From the NCBI GenBank assembly GCA_030765055.1, contig CM060947.1, positions 66,194,156 through 66,258,155 of the forward strand: a stretch of DNA of 64,000 bases. The letters run 5' to 3'. This DNA comes from Mantis religiosa (lineage: Eukaryota > Arthropoda > Insecta > Mantodea > Mantidae). The stretch's first letter is position 1; the number at the start of each line of letters is the position of its first letter. Below, piece after piece: positions 53,585 through 64,000 of the stretch. The notes under the pieces were generated by a model. That model was not told the origin of the DNA, did no database searches, and saw only the letters and a list, made by a program, of their open reading frames with translations. Both the position numbers and the translations under genes were made by a program.

Positions 53585-54003
53585 TTTTCATTTCATTGTA
53601 TCCCTCCGCATCACATATCCCTCCGCCTCCCACGTCCTCTCTTTCACTTCGCCGCCAGCCGTCGGGAGTGGAGGGTGTGAGTGGGTGATGCAGTAAGTGT
53701 AAGGTGTGTGTGGGTGATGAAGTGAGTGGGTGATGCAGTGAGTGGTGGGCGCGCGGAGAGGGTACACGGGGCGCGCGGGCACGGGGCGCGCGGGCACGGG
53801 GGCGTGCGGGCGGGCGGGCGGGCGGGCGGCGCGTGGGGAGCCTGACCTACGCTCAACCAGAAGTCGACTGGCCTAACTCGGTCCTAAAAAGTGGCCTAAC
53901 TCGGCCCAAGTGGCCTAACTCGGACCTAGCCCGTGTGACGACTGGCCTAACTCGGTTGGCTCAAGTCGACTTCCGGTTTGGCCTAGGTCAGGCCCTTACT
54001 ACT
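53585..54003 (-). repeat. Right terminal inverted repeat of Polinton
   Basis: Reverse complement of 35160-35646, with fewer copies of the inner tandem repeats. The tip AGTAGTAAGGGCC is identical on both ends. Confidence 0.93.
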
Positions 54004-54825
54004 AGGGACTCCAGCTTGTTCACCAATTCTCGTCACATATTAAATTTACTTTTTTTTCACGGCGCGATTTACACACTTCACGGTATCACTCTGCTGCATT
54101 GACGGCTGCAGGTGGTTATATATGATGCGTGGGGTAGGAAATCCTACCGCAAGTTACGACGCATTGTTTACGTCGCAGGCATTGTGTACTCTTAGCCTGT
54201 TTTTCCCCACAGTTTCTTCCTTCCCTGACTTCTTAAACTTATGTCGAGTTTGTACATGTAGATTGTAATTTGTTACTTCATCGCTTATTTTTACGCCCAT
54301 TACAACCCTATGGATGGGCAATCTTTACCTCCCTTCTCTCTCTCTCTCTTGGTTTCAGTACGTGGTTCTTTACATTGCTATTCTAGGTTTTGGTTGATAA
54401 TTTGGAATTACATACCTTCCCTTCAGGGAAGCCTCGAAAGTTTCTTGCTGCTTATGGGATGTGCGGGAGCTTTCCTGCGAGTTGCAGCTTGTTAGTTCAT
54501 ATCCCTCATGTTCTTGACATCTCTTTAAAACATTACTAAACAAGACCGAAACCCGAAAAAAAAACAGCGAAGAAAAGCAACAGAGCGGGCTCCATAATAA
54601 TCTAGAGAGTGACTCTATGCCGCATATGCGAGAAATGTTTCGATTCACCCTATACCTAGTTTTTGGACTGCTCACGTCCACCTCTAGCCTCATGCGATTT
54701 TAGCTGCTCAATTGCATCGCCCTACTTTTACTTTTTTACTTAACTCTCATTGTTACTTTATGCTCATGTTGTGTTTCTTTTCTCACTTTCACGCTTATTT
54801 TAAATATGGCCTCCACTTTTTCCAG
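54004..54825 (+). other. Env upstream region of another giant-element copy
   Basis: No gene was found. Ends in a pyrimidine-rich acceptor CTTTTTCCAG directly before the env ATG at 54826, like the layout before 16945. GGTAGGAAATCCTACC at 54131-54146 is a small perfect hairpin. The non-LTR element cut at 35159 does not resume here. Confidence 0.45.
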
Positions 54826-55697
54826 ATGGCTCTTCTCCGCATGCAACTTCTTTTTCTCTTGGCCGCTTTACCAGCATTCCGAATGGAGGAAACCGGCGGC
54901 AGACCAATACGCATCGCGACGGGAGCGGCTATGAAACGCCTTCCAAAAACGGTCGCCTATCAGGCTTCCGTTCCTTTGACGTTTAAAGTGCTGCGGGAGA
55001 GATTGGAGCGCCAACACCTGACTTTTCCACGGCCGGCGGGACGTCGATCGCCTCCGCAGACTCTCATTCAATTGGAGGATGATATTAATTTTATTGGGCA
55101 TTCCCTTGACCGGGAGTTGCGCAAGTTATCTGATGCTGTGTTTAATTTTACTAACTTAGACGATCACCGCAGTAAAAGAGGCATTGCTTTCTTTGGGGAC
55201 ATACTTAATTTTTGCTGTGATGTTGCCACTTCTAGCCAAATGAACGCCTTGGCGGCCACTGATCGCCAGTTACTGGATCATTATACTTCTATGGAACGTC
55301 TTATCACTGAGGCCCACGCGTGGTTTTCGGCTACTAAGGATCAATTGAATGACTATAGCGAGCAATTGGCTCGGTCGTTTGATAAAATTAATGACCGATT
55401 GAAAACTGCACTGCGCGCCGCCAAGTATACTTACACTGCTATGCGGAACGAGTTAAATCAAATTTCAGATCACCAGTTTTTTTCCCTATGGGAAATTCTA
55501 CATAATACTCAGAGGTCGGTGCATACAGTACAATTTTTGAAACAAATGGACCCCATGTTGTTATGCCGTAATCACTTGCTTCCTCTTTCTCTTATCCCGT
55601 ATACTGTTTTTGAACAGGAATTATTACATTTGAAGCAGAATCTCCTCAGTACCACTTATGAACTGGTTCTCGACACTCCTGACATACATCGTTATAT
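54826..55697 (+). pseudogene. env: Envelope glycoprotein fragment, second copy of env1
   Basis: The signal peptide starts at the ATG 54826 (MALLRMQLLFLLAALPAF). The sequence then follows env1 of the large element closely: FKVLRERLERQHLTF, a furin-type site RSKR (55168-55179), GIAFFGDILNFCCDVATSSQ and a long helical region with NDYSEQLARSFDKIND. The frame is unbroken where the other copy has lesions. Homology stops at about 55697 after DIHRY; the remaining frame to 55746 is foreign. The ectodomain and membrane anchor are therefore missing. Confidence 0.85.
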
Positions 55698-56894
55698 ATG
55701 TGTGATTCGCAGCACTCTAAGTGTAGCAGCTCGAGGTGAGGAATAATACCGACGAGAAATTCGTAAGTACAACTGTAGAACTAAATGCATGACCAGAGGT
55801 AGGAAAACGGTACTTAAGTGTAATATTACAATTACAACGAAAAAAACCAAAACAGGGTCAAAAGGGGAATCGCGCCACACTCCCATGTGTTTGCGCGTTT
55901 AACATTTAGAATGCCCAAAAATCAAAAATAGTACTGTGCCGAAATATGTGTACGAGTGTAAACTCAAACCACAGGGTCAGTCTGAACATTTAACTTTATG
56001 CTTATCCAAACTATCCAGGAAGTTCAGATTACCTCCAGCTTCACCGGTGAATGGTTTAGGTGTATTTATTTGTTTGGCTCTTTGTTTGTTTGTTGTTTCT
56101 TTTTTCAGAGGACTACAAGGGTAATCGTTTGAAATTTACGCGAACCGTAAAGCAAACATAAAAGAATAATGTACATCTCCCCCCCCCCCAAAAAAAAAAT
56201 TATAATCAACTTATGAATTTCGTGGATCACAAAATACTTAAGGCCCCCCCAAAAAATGAACTTTTTTGTAATAAGTTGAACGGAACAATGCCCATCTCGT
56301 GCTAAAGTGAACGGCCGAAAACAACTTAGTGCAATCCACCACAAAGGGTGGAAAAATTTAATGACACCCACAACAAGGTTCTAGTTCACTGGTCTGTAGA
56401 ATTTCCAGGAAAAACGGTTACACCTGACTTCAGTTAAATCAGTCCTGCGGTGACTCTCCATACTCTCGCTCGTTAAATGTACAAGTTTTATTTTCGGTGC
56501 AACTTGTGTCTTTGTAAAATAGCTATGTTAGGGACGTAATGTTTCACAACATGACCCGCTTCACATTCTTTGTGTAGGTGTGTGCTTTGATTTATTTATT
56601 GATTCTTTTTTTTTTTTTTTTTTTTTGTAAATTTAGGTGACCTTAAAACAATCACAAAGTGTATTCTGCATAATAGCACCACACAGCCTAGATTATCTTA
56701 AGAATATAATTAGCCTAAAAACTAAATTACATATAATATTAGAAGCAATAAAATATATAGGATTACTCAAATATAGAGAAGCGTGAATGTATTAAGCAAA
56801 CTGTGTTAATATAACATAAACTTATACTAATAAACAGTGATACATGTATATTGTAAGTAATGCTACAATGCAATAGGAGTAAAATATTATGACT
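55698..56894. other. Non-coding stretch, possibly the 3' LTR of the minus-strand copy
   Basis: The env homology breaks at a TA-rich point (TTATATATGTGTG), and from there the minus strand would end in CA. A minus-strand AATAAA lies near 56070. Low-complexity C/A runs (56180-56200, 56245) and a T run (56607-56626) are present. No clear block match to the LTRs at 5221 or 24.2 kb was found, except a short CGCAGGACTGA near 56440 shared with the diverged one. The LTR reading is a guess. Confidence 0.25.
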
Positions 56895-59151
56895 TTATTC
56901 CTGGAAAGGTATTCTCACACAAGGTGGAGGGGTTGGAGGAGGCGGTCTCGCCGGAGGTGAAAGGAAGGCAGTGTATGGGTGGAGAGCCACGGACGGATCC
57001 CGCTGTGTGTCAGACGGTGAGCAAGTTTGAGGACATAAAATCCTAGCCACATAGCGTCGGGCAAGAAATATAACTGAGATAGATGGGAATATTGCTAGCA
57101 ACAGTACATAAAGTAATATTTTTAAAATTTCATGAATCTTTAGAGAGCCCGCCGACTCAACTGTGGGAGAGCGGTTGGTATTGACATCTGACTGAGTACA
57201 ATACGGGGGTTGGTAACCAGTTTCACAGTGACACTCCTGTCTATTCGTACAAAATCCGTGTCCATTACAATAGCATTTGGTATCCACTATAGAAGCAATC
57301 GGAACACAAGTCTGATTTATACACCATTTATGTCTACCACATTTTACACCATCTGGTACCATACCGGGCTGAGGGACTTCTAATCCCAAGTCTACAATTA
57401 CAGTAGAACATTTCTCGTTCGTACTGTACGTCAACGTGTTGCCGACCTTGGCATAACGATGCATTCCAAATTGAATTTCCTTAGATTGGTGACTACATTG
57501 CAATATTCCACATTGCAAATCCTTTTGACTACAAGGAAAATAACGACCGGAAGGAAAATCATAACCGCAATTGCCATTAATTGAACCGCGGTTGTTATTA
57601 TTATAACATTCCCGGTCCATGCTTTTCGCGGTGTTTCCCCATAGCTTTTGACATAGTATAGTACGATTAATACACGAACGTTTATAACAATATGCCCGTC
57701 TTCGATTGCAACTGGTACCGTTCCTTTTATACATGTCAACAGGGCAGAACTCTGAAATACCGTCACAGGACTCAGCAATGTCACATTCAGAAATAGCATG
57801 GCGACACACAGTGCCGCTTGCTTTTAGTTTACAAGTGGTAATATTACAGCATTTGCCGGAAGCACAGGAAGCGTGTTTGTGTAAACGACAAGTTTTAAGC
57901 TCACAGCAAGGGTTGATGACGTCACATTGCTCACCGGGTTCAACCACGCCATTACCACAAATCGGACCAAAGTATATGTTCGTGGGGTGGTTACGAAGGC
58001 AATAGTCAATGTTACGATCCAATGAGTTATATAATTCAACTATATTACAAGAGCTCCACTGGTTAGGCAATCCAGCTCCAAGTGAAGCGGCCATTATGCA
58101 ACAGTGTTTGCAATGGCAGCAGCCATTGTCGTGTTCCATTCCTAAACTGTGACCTAATTCATGTGCGATTGTTATTGCTGTGAATTCTTCATTAAAGATA
58201 TCATCATGTATAATCGCGCCTGAGTGCTCGTACGTGCACTTTGAAAATGGATAGGCCTCACCAACAACTCCGCGCTGGAAGTTTGTTGATGTTAGTAATT
58301 GTGCGTGGTCATGAGGATAAGTGTGTTCCAAGAATTCTTTACGATAGCGTAAAAATTCATCCAAAACTCTATGACTAATGTCGTCAATGTATATATGGTT
58401 ATTATTGGACCAAATAGTGACATCTACCAACACAACGGATATATCCAAAGGAACATATAAAGAATGTACCAAGTGAGTTAAATGTAAACAATGCTGACTG
58501 ATGCTACGCTTAGCCAGTGATAGTTGCTTATACAACATGTAATCCACGACAAAGAATAATTCAACTATCCGTGGTCGAGTGTTAGATATAGCTGGTAATT
58601 TAAGGTTAAGGGTGTCATGGAGGAATGAACTGGGTACAGCAAGTTGATTGTCGAATGGATGTGGATTAGTCGTATTAGGCGACGTTTGTCCGCACCTCCT
58701 ATAATAGGTGTTAGGATTCCGAGATTTCAGAATCGTCGCGAGTTGAGGAAATTCAGAGCGGAGCAAAGGTCTTATCAACCGGACGTGGTTTAGGCGAATG
58801 CAACGACTGTGATCCATCGTGCAGAAATCCACTTAAATTTTGAAACTTGGCAATGGCAGTCCCTTTCGTACCTATAGCATGACGGTTCATAACAAATTGA
58901 CAAGGCTTAGTGATAACTGAAAAACTAAATTTACTACCTGACGCGCGTCCGTCATTAACTCGTGATGAAATCAAGGCCGCGCGGAAATGGGGGTTCAAAG
59001 TGTAATCGTTATTTCTTAGTTGGTACTTCGAAGTGAGAACTGAGTAAAATATGGAAACACGTCTAAAGATTTGACACTGAGTATTTGCATTGTGTATCGG
59101 GACGTATGACGCGAAACACAAAAAAATTGACAACCATAAAGGAAATGCCAT
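56895..59151 (-). pseudogene. Second ADAM-type metalloprotease-disintegrin of the element family
   Basis: The minus-strand frame 58832-56895 (645 residues) is open and holds the whole protease and adhesive part: zinc site HELGHSLGMEHD (residues 224-235 of this frame), CIMAASL Met-turn, disintegrin start GPICGNGVVEPGEQCD, cysteine-rich region, EGF-like CYCNGHGFCTNRQECHC and a transmembrane segment (KILLYVLLLAIFPSISVIFLA), then a tail longer than in the first copy and proline-rich. A signal peptide (MAFPLWLSIFLCFASYVP, ATG at 59151) lies upstream in another frame, so one frameshift near 58780-58830 seems to separate it. It follows pol of the same copy. Only the prodomain is damaged; the catalytic part is open. 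Confidence 0.9.
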
Positions 59152-59660
59152 GCGAATGATAGGTATCCTTACGGTATTAGACAGGGGGGGTTTGAATTGA
59201 GGGGAGATGACAATAAGCATAACCCTTACCCGGTGTCAACGAGAAGATATTTCGGCAGCGTGTACCTCTTGTGCGAATTACAAAGTGGCACCTGCGCTAT
59301 CGGTCAATCTGAGGTGCAGTAGGAAAAAAAAACAAAATGCTTTTGAAAGCAGAGTGAAAAAAATTGCAAGTCGTTTAATATACACCAAAAGCACATGTAA
59401 ACTGATTGGTCTAGATAAATATAATAACCGAGGGGGTTCCAATGACCTAACCCTCACTTAACTTAAACACTTAACTTAAATACTATAAATACAATTATGC
59501 ACTCCAAAACGTTAGAATGATCATAGATATATCACTCATCTAACAATGGGTCACTCGATAACCATATATGTGATTGGGAGTACTTGGCTAAATATTAATA
59601 CTTCAAGATACTTGTAGATTTAGTAAGCATCGGCTATATCTGTAAGCAGTCAGAGATTGT
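59152..59660 (-). other. Spacer between ADAM gene and pol, minus-strand copy
   Basis: AT-rich, no gene seen. Corresponds in position to 11335-12169 in the first copy. Confidence 0.45.
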
Positions 59661-62600
59661 TTAATTTCTCCTATAAGGTGCGTAGTATGGATATAAATGA
59701 GATACGTGTACTGTCTTTTCTTTAGCTTTGGGTCCTGTAGTAAGCTTCACCCTGTAGTTTACAGGTGACGTCTGCTGTAGTACTACATAAGGACCATGGA
59801 ATTTGTGCAATAGCTTGGAAGTTTTACCTTTCTTACGTACAGGGGTAAAAAGTTTAACCAGTTGACCAGGCGTGAACGTTAGCGTTCTACGTTTTCGGTC
59901 AAATATTTGTTTCTGCTTCATTTGTTGTTTAGTAATATTGTCCCTTGCTACTTGGCGGGCACGCTGTATGTTGCGTTGTGTTTGTTGTACAAATAGGTTA
60001 TCAGAGGTATTCTTCATTTCTACCTCATCTGGTAAGGTGGGTTGTCGTCCGTAAAGTAAATAAAATGGAGTTGTCTAGTAGTATTATATGCAAAAACAAC
60101 ATGTGGTAGAGCAGTGTCCCAGTCGTCCTGTCGTGTCGAGGTATAGTGTGACAACATATTGATAATAGTTTGATTAGCCCGTTCCGTGAGTCCATTACAC
60201 ACGGGATGATACGCGGTGGTAAACGTCGGTTTTCAGTAGGTGTTGCGTGACGTCACTCAGGAATACCGAGCCTCTGTCGGATAGTAGCATAGCTGAGGCA
60301 CCATGCCGACAAATTATGCATTCTAAAATAAACTTAGCCACGTGATCTATAGATCCTCGAGCAATAGCTCGTGCTCCAACCCAACGGGTTGCGAATTCTG
60401 TAGCTACAATGATCATTGTTTTTCCAGTTTTGGATTTGTGGATGGGGCCGACCAAATTAATTCCCCATCGTTCTCCGATTTGGTTAACGGGGATCGGTTG
60501 TAGGGGTCCTACTGGTTTAACATTTGTCGGACCTTTCCTAGATTGACAGCTTGGACAACCTTTGACATATCTTTCGATTTCTTTTCTCATACCTGTCCAA
60601 TAAAAGCGAGAGTGAATTTTGTCAAAGGTTCTTGTAAACCCTAAGAGTCCCGATAAGGGATCGTCATGAATGGAGTACAAAATTTCGTGTTTCAGTGATT
60701 CTGGGATAACCAATAAATGTAGCGCCCCTGTAGCGCCAGCATTTTTGCGATATAGTACACCAGACTTCAAAATGTATGCATTAATTTGTCTGAGAGGTTT
60801 TGTATTGGCAGTTTGTGGATTTTGTAGTGCCTGAAATATCGGCATCAGTTGAGTGTCACCCTCTTGTTTCTGTGCCACCTACACAGGGGTTAACAGACAA
60901 GTGATAAGTTCGTCAGCCTGATCGACTATCTGTTGTTTCGGTTGATCCACTGGATATCGTGAGAGGGCGTCTGCGTCTAAGTGGCTCCCGATTTATATAT
61001 GATCGATTAATCATATTCTTGTAGTTTTAGTGCCCACCGGGCTAGTCTACCTGTAACATCCTTCAGATTTATAAGATAGCATAGCGCATGGTGATCATTA
61101 ACGATGTTCACTGGAAATCCATAAATATAAGACCGGAAGTGGGTCAACCCATATAATATCGCCAACAATTCGAGCTCTGATATACTATAATTCTTCTCGT
61201 GTTTGTTTAGAGACCTAGAGCAGAATGCTATTGGGCGCAGCTCGCCATTGAACCGCTGTAAGAGTGTACTGTCCCGGGCGGTAATGGGCTAGAACTGGTG
61301 ACGTGGTTAATAAACGTTTTAATTTGTCGAAAGATTCTTGGTGGGTATGGGTCCATGCAAAGTCCTGATTTTTTCGAGTCAAATCATGTAAAGGTTGAGC
61401 GATTGTCGCAAAGTTTGGTACGAAACGTCTATAAAAACTAAACAAACCAAGAACTTTGCGTACGTCGCGAACCGTTTTAGGAATTGGTAATTCAGTGATC
61501 GCACGGAGTTTATCCCCGTCAGGCTCAATTCCATTTGAGGATACTTCAAAACCTAACAATTTGATACGTGACATCCCAAAAAAACATTTTTCTGGTTTCA
61601 GTTTAAAGTTATGGATCTGTAATTTAACGAAGACTTCCTCCAAATTGTCCAACATTTGTTCAAATGTCGAAGCAAAAACGACTATATCGTCCAGATATAC
61701 CAGGGCTTTCTTGTATTTGAGTTCACCTATCAACTTGTATGCAACCGCCGAAAAATGGCGTGGGGCATTCACAAGTCCAAATGATAGTCTTTCGAATTCA
61801 TATTGACCATCGGGAGTTACGATCGCTGTGTATGGTTTACTACTTTCTTCAATGGGAACTTGAAAGTAGGCGCTCAGCAAGTCTAGCGTGCAATACCATT
61901 TCGAGCTTCCGAGGTAGCTTAATAAATCATCAATTAAGGACAATGGGTATGATGACGTTACTGTGACGGAATTAAGTTTCCTATAATCCACACAAAATCT
62001 AAATTCACCATTCTTTTTCTTGACCAACACCACTGGGGAAGCCCAAGGGCTGTTTGACTCTTTAATAATGCCAGCCTCTTGCATTTCCTCTACTTGGTGA
62101 TTGATTATTTCTCTCTGATTTTGTGATACCCTATAGGGCCTCTGTTTTATGGGTTGCATATTCGCTACTTGTATTTTAAATTCACCAATATTGGTGGTGC
62201 CTAATTCTTGCAATGTAGTAGCGAAAACATGTCTATATTTCTTTAGTAAAGCATGCAATTGATCCCATTGAGTGGCTGTTAGCTGAGAATTTAAATGAAA
62301 CTTGGCATTACCAATTTCGGTGGTGCTGGAATCTGTGGGATTCCAATTAGCAGCTTGTATTAGTACTACTTCATGCACAGTTGCAAGCGTTGTCCCGGCA
62401 AAGATAGTTTTAGGTTCTGCTGTATCATTACGTACAGGAAGTGGGCATTCTGCTGTTTCACAAAAAACCGCAGAAACAGTAATGCGTTTCTTTTGCATTA
62501 TGACTTTATTGGGTTCTAATAAAACAGAACCTGTAGCGTTTGGAGGTAATTGAACGGGAACATGTACAGTTGTAAATGGTGGTATTCGGATATCTTGCAT

Positions 62601-63197
62601 GCAGCATGCTTTTATGGGCAAATTGGTTTCTTCCTCTGGTTCCAGTAATATCTGCGATATAGGGCAATTAGTATGTTCACCACATTTTAGTGATATCTTT
62701 GGAAGAAGTCCCGGTAAATTAAGAGTTATAGTCAATGACTCCAAATCAATCACCGCTTTATAGCGATGAAGAAAGTCCATATCTAACAACAAGTCATGTC
62801 CGAAATCGTTGGCTACTAGCACCTCTTCACCAAACAGAACACCCCCCAATTAGAAGTCTAACTTTGTAGAAAAGCTAATGTCCAACAATTTGTTATCCGC
62901 GGTACGTAACAATAATCCATTCGGCATCGGGTTTATTCCTTTAGTTACGAAAGACCTCTTGACAATGCTTACAGCACTACCTGTGTCAAAGAGTACGTTT
63001 ATACTTGAGTCGTTGGATAAAACGCCCTTCATTGTCAATACATTCGCTGGCTGTATAGCTGCTACTGAGGTGGGCTGTTGGTGAGCGGTGGTGGGCGTCA
63101 CGGAGCTTACCTCCGTGACGGTCCTTGGCCGTTTGGGGGCCCTTGGCGTTGTGTACAGTTTAAGGCCATATGGCCTGGTTTGCGGCAGATAAAGCAC
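59661..63197 (-). pseudogene. pol: Broken pol of minus-strand copy
   Basis: Protease (LFDTGSAVSIV) is in 63197-62850, then a stop, then 62849-61215 with reverse transcriptase (VDYRKLNSV, YLDDIVVFA). A frameshift near 61250 breaks RNase H, whose remainder (61214-60900) is readable only in pieces. Integrase zinc region and core are in 60878-60195 (CPSCQSRKGP, LLSDRGSVF). Later parts are in 60202-60020 and 60017-59661 in other frames, including the basic C-terminus (GKTSKLLHKFHGPYVV). The same domain order as 7815-11334 with different lesions. The frame starts in the -1 frame of gag. Confidence 0.9.
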
Positions 63198-64000
63198 ATT
63201 GGACGACCATCCCTTGTACGTCCAGCGGCGTCGAAGCTGCGCCAGTTCCCTTTTGGACTGATGCCGGCCATTCCTCGTGGAGTCGAAGTACGTCCACCAC
63301 GACCACGGCCTGTGTGATAAATTTGCCTCGAATGGTCCCCAAATTGATTCCTGGGTGGATTCCGTCCTAAGTTTAGTTTCTGCAATTGTTGTTGATTGCT
63401 CTGCACGTCGCGAGCCAGTTTGGTCAATGGGTCTGTCCTAGGTACGTTATCCACCGAGGAGACTGTCTTGGAACTTTGCTCAGTTACAAGATCTGCCCGC
63501 TGTTCCGCAAGATATCTTGCCTTTTCTATTCGTCTTACAAGTTGGGTAAGGTCGCCAACAGTTTGGGGATCAGCAGGCAGCACCTGCTCTAAGAGGGAGG
63601 GCTTTAAGCCACGCATTATATGACGAATCCTCGTCCTCTCACTCATCCCGGGATTAATCTGGTCGCACAAGACAAGAATATCATATATATCGCTCTGTGG
63701 GTTCAGCAAGATCTTGCACCCCGCTGACGTAAGCGACATTCTAAGATGCTTTCTTGAGCAGCAGGCACAAACGCAGCTTGTAACGCAACCTTCAGGTCTG
63801 TCCACCCAAAATGAGCATGTCGGGAAGCGAAGGTCCTGAACCAATTAGCGGCTGCCTCCCTAAAGTAACAAGGCAAGTACTGCTTCTTACAGGCCTCATC
63901 CCAGCCGTTAGCTGCGGCTATAGTTTCAAAATTGTGCAAGTAAGTGGACACATCTTGTCCGGGTTTGCCTTCGAAAATTCCAGGATCTATGAACGGGCGA
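63107..64000 (-). pseudogene. gag: Gag of minus-strand copy, frameshifted and cut by window end
   Basis: The part near the edge reads GKPGQDVSTYLHNFETIAA, matching the gag at 6454. A frameshift near 63710-63730 separates it from the C-terminal part (63844-63107). That part holds INPGMSERTRIRHIMRGLKP, an RGRGG-type basic region and one knuckle CFICRKPGHMALNC. The N-terminus and the LTR lie beyond the window. Confidence 0.88.

Larger units (their letters stand above)
35160..54003 (+). mobile_element. Polinton/Maverick (adintovirus-like) element
   Basis: Long terminal inverted repeats start with AGTAGTAAGGGCC, and the 5'-AG start is usual for Polintons. Inside are protein-primed DNA polymerase B, retroviral-type integrase with chromodomain, packaging ATPase, double jelly-roll major capsid, minor capsid-like protein and an adenain-like cysteine protease. 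Total length is 18.8 kb, within the usual 15-25 kb. No matching 6-bp target duplication flanks it (ACGGTC left, AGGGAC right), and the two flanks are unrelated. PolB, integrase and the ATPase extension are broken, while the capsid and protease frames are open. Confidence 0.93.

Noticed and set aside
56607..56626. Poly-T run as a retroposon tail
   Set aside because: No element body or target duplication was found next to it.

Overview
This window is nuclear DNA of an animal, most likely an arthropod, made almost entirely of nested and decayed mobile elements. The pointers are Ty3/gypsy-type LTR elements, a Jockey-like non-LTR element, a tRNA-derived SINE, a Polinton/Maverick DNA virus-like element, and GT-AG introns. 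No convincing ordinary host gene was found, and the species cannot be named from the sequence.

Layout: (1) 1-5220 is the 5' part of a degenerate Ty3/gypsy-like element (gag, protease, reverse transcriptase, RNase H, integrase core). (2) 5221-23692 is an unusually long LTR element of about 18.5 kb with two 859-bp LTRs and ATAT on both sides. It carries gag, a broken pol, a complete membrane-anchored ADAM-type metalloprotease-disintegrin, a candidate spliced antisense gene, and two related envelope-like glycoprotein genes (env1, env2). (3) 23693-24920 holds the 5' end (gag start and diverged LTR) of a third family member on the minus strand. (4) About 24.9-30.9 kb is a graveyard of Polinton fragments and other broken coding stretches. 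(5) About 31.4-35.16 kb is a broken Jockey-like non-LTR element with a SINE in its first ORF. (6) 35160-54003 is a Polinton/Maverick of about 18.8 kb with terminal inverted repeats. Its PolB is broken, but the integrase, packaging ATPase, double jelly-roll major capsid, minor capsid and maturation protease genes are readable. (7) 54004-55697 is a second env1-like fragment on the plus strand. (8) 56895-64000 is another copy of the large LTR element on the minus strand (ADAM gene, broken pol, broken gag) that runs off the window.

How the parts fit: in the large LTR element, gag-pol would make particles and copy the genome. env1 has a furin-type cleavage site followed by a hydrophobic segment, as in type I fusion proteins of the errantivirus/baculovirus F kind. 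env2 keeps only the C-terminal half of that architecture. A strong splice donor in the 5' LTR, with acceptors just upstream of the ADAM and env reading frames, suggests subgenomic mRNAs. The metalloprotease reading frame is open with an intact zinc site in two diverged copies while pol is broken in both. This makes a retrovirus-like element with its own ADAM the most notable finding. In the Polinton, the integrase and capsid genes are packed head to tail with ATGA stop/start overlaps, and two small genes have an intron at or next to the start codon.
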